DNA from: Chara braunii | Lineage: Eukaryota; Streptophyta; Charophyceae; Charales; Characeae | Length of the DNA: 41,908 bases | Direction: 5' to 3' | NCBI GenBank assembly: GCA_003427395.1 | Contig: BFEA01000245.1 | Span: 1,220,446 to 1,262,353, forward strand | Part shown: positions 40,878 through 41,908 of the stretch, in pieces | How the letters are laid out: each line of letters starts with the position of its first letter | Position numbering within the stretch: the first letter of the stretch is position 1 | The notes under the pieces: generated by a model | The model's database searches: none | Seen by the model: only the letters and a program-made list of their open reading frames with translations | What the model was told of the DNA's origin: nothing | Made by a program: the position numbers and the translations under genes

Positions 40878-41887
40878 TCAAAGTTCCAAACGACGCACGA
40901 CTTCATTGGCACGCAGTCGTCGAATCAACAACATACGGTACCGTCTGTTGCACCTTGAGCGAATCGATTTCCACAATAATAATCTTCGCCATCGATTATG
41001 AGATCCAATAAACTTTCTAATCAATGTATTCGGCGAATTCGGTTGGGTCGAGGCAGCAAAAGATGGATGTACATGAACATTTGTCAAAATGGGAGAAAGG
41101 TTTCTCTCCACACATTTTTGTCGGACATCGGAAGTCAATGTCGACGATGAACAATTGTGCATATGTGCGGAGTGCAAGGGAAAATTATCAAGTAAAGTCG
41201 ATCTTTCGACCATCAAAATGGAATCTGCATTTATTGCAACATCCGTACGAATTTCAAGTGGACATTCACTTTGCAAGGTCATAGAAAGATTTTCATCACA
41301 ACTAATGCGATCCGTACAAACATTAATATTTCCTTGACTCGTTCTTTTGAAAAACACGGGGCTTGTGAAATCATTCATCGATGGAATCGTTTGTCGAAAA
41401 GATAGAGACCTTTCAGTACATTGTTCTTCGGGAGAACAATCAGGACCATCTTCTCGAGTTACCGTCGGTCGTTTCTCTCTCCGGGAGCAATCCCCTCACC
41501 TGCAGCACCTACCGCCTGTTGTAAAGACCTTCGAGTTCGACGACTTTGGGAAAGTGAGGGTCCTCGTTTGCGGTATTCGTGTTGTGATGACATCAGTGTC
41601 TCACTCACAAAGCGATCGGGAGTAATATCCGAACGTATACGCAATCCCAATCCATGGTTGGATGAGGAACAAGGGCGGTCTAACGAAGACAAATCGACTT
41701 GACATGGAACAACAGAAGGACACCGTGTACAATCTGATACTATCGGCGAAGACAACAAAAAGTCCTTAACAGCCCTTTCACAACAGCGAAGGCGTTTACG
41801 ACGCTTCCACGGAACATGCAAGGACCTACCCGCAGGCAGGGCCCCCGGACCCCCGCCGCCGGGGTGCCCCACCCCCGCCCACCACAA
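40878..41887 (-). pseudogene. Possible N-terminal extension of the Helitron ORF
   Basis: Frame 1 (41887-41459) gives basic KRRKRLRCCERAVKDFLLSS, then Ser/Cys-rich sequence with VPCQVDLSSLDRPCSSSNHG. A frame change near 41480 leads to VTREDGPDCSPEEQCTERSL, then SLSFRQTIPSMNDFTSPVFF, and frame 2 remains open to 40878. Taken together about 330 codons are open with one shift. The protein looks disordered. I infer it is coding because the frame holds, but I know no homologue. The right edge (after 41820) is a C-rich segment like that at 4966-5444. Confidence 0.3.
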
Positions 41888-41908
41888 AACACCCCCGCCA
41901 GCGCCCCG

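Larger units (their letters stand above)
34613..41887 (-). mobile_element. Helitron relic (RepHel plus extra ORFs)
   Basis: On the minus strand this region holds, in order: a possible N-terminal extension (41887-40878), a zinc-finger and Rep N-terminal region (40255-39436), the Rep HUH nuclease (39435-38345), the linking region (38344-37613), a Pif1-type helicase (37612-36143) and an extra ORF (36064-34613). Rep and helicase fused in one gene is the mark of Helitrons, which are rolling-circle DNA transposons. I count at least six frame changes and several in-frame stops, so it is not autonomous. The terminal TC and hairpin-CTRR ends were not found. The outer limits are approximate. Confidence 0.8.

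Overview
The window reads as repeat-rich eukaryotic nuclear DNA. It holds decayed transposable elements of plant-type families: a hAT transposase, two Ty3/gypsy LTR retrotransposons and a Helitron. They sit among long minisatellite arrays, with one 50-N gap and three single Ns. I see no intact housekeeping gene, no rRNA or tRNA gene and no bacterial signal. The families fit a streptophyte plant or charophyte alga. I suspect a Chara-like alga from general memory of such proteins, but the sequence alone does not settle this.

Layout. 1-4204 (+): a GC-rich hAT transposase relic (DUF659 plus C-terminal dimerisation domain) that runs into an acidic, disordered tail of about 700 residues. 4216-5444: T-tract units and a GC/C-rich block. 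5445-17345 (-): Ty3/gypsy element 1, with gag, zinc knuckle, protease, RT, RNase H and integrase between 11765 and 6005. Upstream of its gag lies an array of repeated protein modules, reaching at least to 15478 and perhaps to 20.5 kb. 17346-22139: mostly non-coding, with one 182-codon minus-strand ORF and AAT microsatellites. 22140-29427 (+): element 2, a relative of element 1 in the opposite orientation. It carries the same module families but lacks gag and protease, and 46-bp tandem arrays flank it. 29428-34612: mostly non-coding, with a gag-like N-terminal fragment, an LTR-like promoter stretch and a minisatellite built on a roughly 40-bp period. 34613-41887 (-): a Helitron RepHel relic (HUH Rep plus Pif1-type helicase) with an extra downstream ORF and a possible N-terminal extension.

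The least explained content is the module system. Module A is about 130-160 residues. It has an FPY-type N-terminal motif, a middle of the form YDIRPYV, and a C-terminal P-x-P-P-x-P...DG..W signature. Module B is about 90 residues and follows A. By eye I count five A and two clear B copies before gag in element 1, plus two outlying B-like copies. In element 2 I count three A copies, a fourth A fragment, and two B copies before pol. I know no family with these motifs. All of these genes carry stops or frameshifts, so the region is largely a record of dead elements.
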